NCBI GenBank assembly: GCA_963772295.1
Contig: CAVYWO010000015.1
Span: forward strand, 372,001 to 436,000
Length of the DNA stretch: 64,000 nt
Source of the DNA: AP-15 sp963772295
GTDB taxonomy: Bacteria; Pseudomonadota; Alphaproteobacteria; ATCC43930; CGMCC-115725
Direction: 5' to 3'
Position numbers and translations under genes: made by a program. A model generated the notes under the pieces. It ran no database searches. It worked only from the letters and a program-made list of their open reading frames with translations, and was not told where the DNA came from. Position 1 is the first letter of the stretch, and each line of letters begins with the position of its first letter. Of this stretch, positions 60,814-64,000 are shown one piece after another.

Positions 60814-61731
60814 TCACGGACGAACGCGGATGACCGTCTTCCCCCTGCGTCGCTCGGTCGGGTTTAAGGCGGCGACGGCATCGTCGAGGGTCGAGACGTT
60901 GCCGATGTTCGTCCGCAGTCGTCCGTCCCGCACCCGCTGGACGATCTCACTCAGTTGGGCACGATCGGACTCGACAACGAAGTCGACCGCCAAGCCGTCG
61001 GCGGGCCGCGCCTCGGCCGGCCCGACGATGGACACCAGTGTTCCTCCAGCTCGAATCAGGCCTGCGGACCGCTTCTGGATGTCGCCGCCGATGACATCGA
61101 ACACCAGATCGATGCCGCCGACGTCTTCCAGCGCGTCGTTGTCGAGGTCAACGAACTCCTGCGCGCCGAAGTCGAGCACTTTCTGACGGTCGGCCGCGCG
61201 TCCGGTGCCGATGACGTAAGCGCCGAACTCACGTGCGAGCTGCGTCACCATCGTCCCGACTGCGCCTGCCGCGCCGTGCGCGAGGACGCTCTGCCCCGCC
61301 TGAAGGTGGCCGAGCTGGAACAGTCCCTGCCACGCGGTGAGGCCGGAGATTGGCAGGCTCGCGCCCACCGTGAAGTCGACGTCGCCCGGCAACGGCGCGA
61401 GGTTGCGTGCCTCAATGGCTACATACTCCGCCAGGGTGCCGTCGCGATACCAGTCGGCGAGGCCGAACACCCGCTGTCCTACCGACAGTCCCGTCGTGCC
61501 CCAGCCGAGGGCGGTGACCACTCCGGCAAGCTCGTGGCCGGGGATCGACGGTGTTCGGTCACGGTCCCGGCGATCGGTCCAGGTTGAGGGCCACTCCATC
61601 TCAGTCGGGACGAATCCCGACGCAATAATCTGAACGATGACGTCGTTTATCGCTGCCGGCGGCTCGGGCCGCTCGGCCAGCTTCATCCCGGCCGTTCCCG
61701 CAGCCTGCTCCGTTACCACGATTGCCTTCAT
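60814..61731 (-). CDS. NADP-dependent quinone oxidoreductase-like medium-chain dehydrogenase
   Basis: A 305-aa zinc-free medium-chain reductase. MKAIVVTEQAAGTAGMKLAE, PGHELAGVVTALGWGTTGLS, GQRVFGLADWYRDGTLAEYV, the dinucleotide motif VLAHGAAGAVGTMVTQLARE and LDFGAQEFVDLDNDALEDVG. It lacks the Cys of the catalytic zinc site, so it is a quinone-reductase-type enzyme. Start taken at 61731; the frame runs seven codons upstream (61752). It forms a leftward series with a cupin and an SDR gene. Confidence 0.87.
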   Translation of the reverse strand: MKAIVVTEQAAGTAGMKLAERPEPPAAINDVIVQIIASGFVPTEMEWPSTWTDRRDRDRTPSIPGHELAGVVTALGWGTTGLSVGQRVFGLADWYRDGTLAEYVAIEARNLAPLPGDVDFTVGASLPISGLTAWQGLFQLGHLQAGQSVLAHGAAGAVGTMVTQLAREFGAYVIGTGRAADRQKVLDFGAQEFVDLDNDALEDVGGIDLVFDVIGGDIQKRSAGLIRAGGTLVSIVGPAEARPADGLAVDFVVESDRAQLSEIVQRVRDGRLRTNIGNVSTLDDAVAALNPTERRRGKTVIRVRP

Positions 61732-61763
61732 GGGAATCGTCTCCTCGGTCATTTGCTATGACA

Positions 61764-62180
61764 TCAGTTCCCGCAAGGGATCGTCAGCTCTGTCTCCTTC
61801 GTGTCGACCACGAACACCGCGAGGAGCTTGGCCGGCCTCGTATTGCTGGCATTAGCGCTGACGCCGTGGCGCTCGCCGGGCAGCTCGGAAAAGCTCTGCC
61901 CGGCCTTGTAGGTCGTTACCAGTCCGTCGTTGACCTGACTGCGGATCGCCCCTTCAAGCACCGTCGCGTAGATGAACGCGGACTTGGGATGGAAATGACA
62001 AGGCGAGTAGCCACCCGGGCCGTATTCGACGAGCACGCCCTTGATGCTCTTGCCAGGAACGTTCGGCAGCTCGTGCTGGTAGACGAGGGTCACCTTGGCG
62101 CTCTTCGACGTCGGCGCAGCCGCAAGTACGCTGCCAAACGACAGGGTGGCGACAAGCACCAAACAGAAAATGCGTTTCAT
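61764..62180 (-). CDS. Secreted cupin-domain protein
   Basis: A 138-aa protein with signal peptide MKRIFCLVLVATLSFGSVLA and a single cupin fold: EYGPGGYSPCHFHPKSAFIY (HxH metal ligands), VLEGAIRSQVND, and SELPGERHGVSANASNTRP (third His). A metal-binding periplasmic protein with no assigned substrate. Start at 62180; the longer frame to 62243 adds unconserved residues. Lies 32 bp after the SDR gene in the same direction, and 32 bp before the oxidoreductase. Confidence 0.87.
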   Translation of the reverse strand: MKRIFCLVLVATLSFGSVLAAAPTSKSAKVTLVYQHELPNVPGKSIKGVLVEYGPGGYSPCHFHPKSAFIYATVLEGAIRSQVNDGLVTTYKAGQSFSELPGERHGVSANASNTRPAKLLAVFVVDTKETELTIPCGN

Positions 62181-62212
62181 GGAGCCCGATCCTTCGACTG
62201 GCGCATGCAGGA

Positions 62213-62965
62213 TCAGCCCCCAGCAGGTGAGCGCCGAAGCCACTCGTCCAAACCGATGCGGCCAAGACGCGCCTCGCCCACCGGCACAAGCGAGTGCTCA
62301 GTGACCCAGCCGCCCCAATATTGAGCTTCGGGGTCGCGCACGACCTCACGCGGGTCGCCTACCCCCTTCAGATAGCGGGCAACGATTTCGTCGAACGGCG
62401 CTCGTTCTGGGCCGGCGATTTCGACGATGCCGTTTCGCGGCGCAGCGAGCGCGATCTCCGCGACCACAAGAGCAACGTCGTCCGCCGCGACGGGCTGGAA
62501 CAAGACGGGCGGAAGCCGAGCCACATTGCCGGCCACACTTAAATCGGCGATGCCGCCGAGGAATTCCAGGAATTGGGTCGCGCGGATGATGGTGTACGGG
62601 ATGCCGGAGGCCACGATCAATTTCTCTTGGGCGACCTTGCCGCGGAAATAGCCATTGTCGGTCCGGTCGATGCCGACGATGGAGAGCGCGACGTGGTGCC
62701 GGACGCCCGCCGGAGCCTCCACAGTGAGAAGGTTGCGCCCGGAAGTCTCGAAGAATTCCAGCACAGCCCTGTCTTCAAATGAGGGCGAATTGGTGAGGTC
62801 GATCACCACCTGTGCGCCGGCCATGGCCTCTTTGAGGCCCGCGCCGGTGATGCTGTTGACGCCGATCTTGGGCGAGCCTGCGATAACTTCGTGGCCGCCC
62901 TGGCGCAGAATGGCGACGGTCTTCGAGCCGATCAGGCCGGTGCCGCCGATGACGACGATCTTCAT
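62213..62965 (-). CDS. NmrA-like atypical SDR, NAD(P)-binding protein
   Basis: A 250-aa atypical short-chain dehydrogenase. The Rossmann motif MKIVVIGGTGLIGSKTVAIL opens the protein; AQVVIDLTNSPSFEDRAVLE, HHVALSIVGIDRTDNGYFRG and TIIRATQFLEFLGGIADLS are typical of the NmrA/HSCARG-like group. There is no clear Tyr-x-x-x-Lys catalytic pair, so it may bind NADP(H) for sensing or act as a reductase. First gene of a leftward set SDR-cupin-oxidoreductase. Confidence 0.88.
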   Translation of the reverse strand: MKIVVIGGTGLIGSKTVAILRQGGHEVIAGSPKIGVNSITGAGLKEAMAGAQVVIDLTNSPSFEDRAVLEFFETSGRNLLTVEAPAGVRHHVALSIVGIDRTDNGYFRGKVAQEKLIVASGIPYTIIRATQFLEFLGGIADLSVAGNVARLPPVLFQPVAADDVALVVAEIALAAPRNGIVEIAGPERAPFDEIVARYLKGVGDPREVVRDPEAQYWGGWVTEHSLVPVGEARLGRIGLDEWLRRSPAGG

Positions 62966-63280
62966 GGTTTACGCTCCCTTGTCGACGGCTCAGAGCCGCA
63001 ACCATGGCGTCCGTGGATTCCCGCCGGGATGTAAACACCGAGCCGGTCGGCTTGGTTCAACCGAAGTCCGCAACGCCCGGGGTATTCACGGTTCATGCGG
63101 CGGGAATGTATCGAGAGCGGTTCCGGATTGTGCGACGCCGCTTACCACCCAATTGAGCCGACGCCGACGGGCACCGCGAACGGCAGGTGTGGGGCATGAA
63201 GACCAGTTCCCGCGGCCAAGCCTGAGTGGCCGTTCGTTGGGAAAGCTGACATTCGTACCTCCGCACCCCACCGGCCGAGG
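62966..63280. other. 315-bp intergenic region
   Basis: No gene or RNA seen. It should contain the promoter for the SDR-cupin-oxidoreductase set near its left end. Confidence 0.4.
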
Positions 63281-63475
63281 TCAGTTCGGTTTGCCAGACG
63301 GCGGCGCTCGCATCACCTCGATCGCCCGCCTAATCCGCTGCCATACAAGCCAGCCCTCGTCGTCGCCGCGATCGAGCATCAGATCTTGCAGGCGCGCAGC
63401 TTCAAGCTCCGCGTTCGCGCCATGCTTCCGGATCAGCAACTGTGCGGCGCGCCAAATGTCGAGATCGGAGATCAT
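63281..63475 (-). CDS. Small hypothetical protein
   Basis: A 64-aa protein: MISDLDIWRAAQLLIRKHGA, NAELEAARLQDLMLDRGDDE, GWLVWQRIRRAIEVM. This all-helical pattern (DIxRAAxLLIxxHGxxAxxxA...DxxGxxVWxRIxxAI) is common in alphaproteobacterial genomes and is of unknown function. It ends 3 bp before the start side of the next gene's stop, so the two may be co-transcribed. A degraded copy is at 56690-56850. Confidence 0.75.
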   Translation of the reverse strand: MISDLDIWRAAQLLIRKHGANAELEAARLQDLMLDRGDDEGWLVWQRIRRAIEVMRAPPSGKPN

Positions 63476-63478
63476 GCG

Positions 63479-63931
63479 CTATCGATGCCGATATGCGGTA
63501 CGCCAATCGCCGAGGAAGATCGCCTGCGCGGCCGGTAGCGTGATCCCGCCTGCGCAGACGGCGCGGCATAGGCGCCGCTCCAGCTCGTCTTTCCGTTCCG
63601 CTTGATTCCACGGCTCCGGCCAATGGTTAAGCGGCGAGGCGTTGTCGCCGCCAAGGCATATCGGCACACGGTCGTCGTCTTCGTACTGACCCGCGTCGAC
63701 GGGCGGGATGCCATATTTGGCGAGGGTGCCCGCCTTGTCGTGCCAAACCCGGTGCGAGCGGGGATATCCGGGTGCACAGATGACCGCCGGGTCGGTATCG
63801 GCGACGGCACCGGGTGTCAGTTGCGGGTCAGGCATCGAGGGCGGGGCACCGGCAAGCGCCGCGAGGGGAAAGAGCGCGAGCAGCGCAACAATGCGGAGGA
63901 GACAATCGGCCGCCCTTCGAACGATCCCCAT
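63479..63931 (-). CDS. Secreted hypothetical protein, HNH-like family with altered motif
   Basis: A 150-aa protein with a signal peptide (CLLRIVALLALFPLAALAGA). The rest follows a known small family: MPDPQLTPGAVADTDPAVIC, then YEDDDRVPICLGGDNASPLN, HWPEPWNQAERKDELERRLC and ITLPAAQAIFLGDWRTAYR. Relatives have an HNH-type YExDHLxPLxLGG motif. Here the His of DHL is replaced (DDR), so nuclease activity would be doubtful. Lies between the small hypothetical gene and a divergent partial gene. Confidence 0.7.
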   Translation of the reverse strand: MGIVRRAADCLLRIVALLALFPLAALAGAPPSMPDPQLTPGAVADTDPAVICAPGYPRSHRVWHDKAGTLAKYGIPPVDAGQYEDDDRVPICLGGDNASPLNHWPEPWNQAERKDELERRLCRAVCAGGITLPAAQAIFLGDWRTAYRHR

Positions 63932-63942
63932 ATCACGTGATT

Positions 63943-64000
63943 ATGACGCTTGATCTCACCGATAACGAGACGGCAGCCCTCGCGCGGCTTCTCCGACGCA
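63943..64000 (+). CDS. Partial small hypothetical gene at window end
   Basis: Reads MTLDLTDNETAALARLLRR and runs off the window. It matches the start of a short family frequent in rhizobia (MTLxLTDxETAALxRLL). Start ATG 63943. Confidence 0.65.
   Translation, partial: MTLDLTDNETAALARLLRR

Overview
The window is high-GC DNA (roughly two thirds G+C by eye) with dense, often overlapping genes. It has many GC-rich inverted intergenic repeats, Liv-type branched-chain amino-acid-family ABC transporters, PuuE-type deacetylases and GldG/DUF4340 proteins. I read it as the chromosome of an alphaproteobacterium of Rhizobiales or Rhodospirillales character; this is inference, since there is no rRNA or other taxonomic marker gene. 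|| Layout. 1-3984: two apparently identical ISNCY/IS1202-like insertion sequences in direct tandem, separated and flanked by the same 5-bp repeat TGACC. 4205-5740: an N-terminally truncated member of a SAM / class III cyclase / AAA ATPase / TPR family. 5997-13916: a CinA-type amidase, two PuuE-like deacetylases (one frameshifted) and a Liv-type ABC transporter (binding protein, two ATPases, two permeases). 14085-16483: an IS4-family element whose transposase carries an N-terminal DUF4338/DruA-like domain, with a 10-bp target duplication. 22603-16631 (minus strand): an operon for a GldA/F/G-like ABC export system, a DUF4340 protein, a small lipoprotein-like protein and a MaoC-like hot-dog protein. 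23446-25122: a membrane cyclase with a 2Fe-2S ferredoxin domain. 25446-26121: a DUF4160 / DUF2442-XRE toxin-antitoxin-like pair. || 26322-40623 is an expansion of SAM-cyclase-ATPase-TPR signalling genes: two full-length, one frameshifted, one truncated, plus internal-deletion remnants. A second Liv-type binding protein and a higBA toxin-antitoxin pair lie between them. 40445-41848 holds fragments of an alpha/beta hydrolase and two serine recombinases. 41888-45350 is a RIT (recombinase-in-trio) element with exact 30-bp terminal inverted repeats. || 45991-53721 is the most interesting block. A 1467-aa TIR / nSTAND ATPase / 14-repeat WD40 protein is followed on the same strand by a TRPM-type SLOG (LSDAT) / DUF4231 (SLATT) membrane protein, a GH19-lysozyme-like enzyme with a peptidoglycan-binding domain, and a small secreted PPC-like protein. 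TIR domains can make ADP-ribose-type nucleotides and SLOG domains can bind them, so I infer a Thoeris-like conflict system with a pore-type effector. || 54175-64000 is accessory DNA: a dispersed ~80-bp repeat (also at 41.2 kb), small hypothetical genes and decayed fragments, a CxxCH protein, RidA, two medium-chain dehydrogenases with a chimeric duplication between them, a cupin, an NmrA-like SDR and small alphaproteobacterial hypotheticals. || A general caution: about nine otherwise well-conserved genes carry what looks like a single-base frameshift. This could be real decay or residual assembly indels, and it affects how the broken genes should be read.
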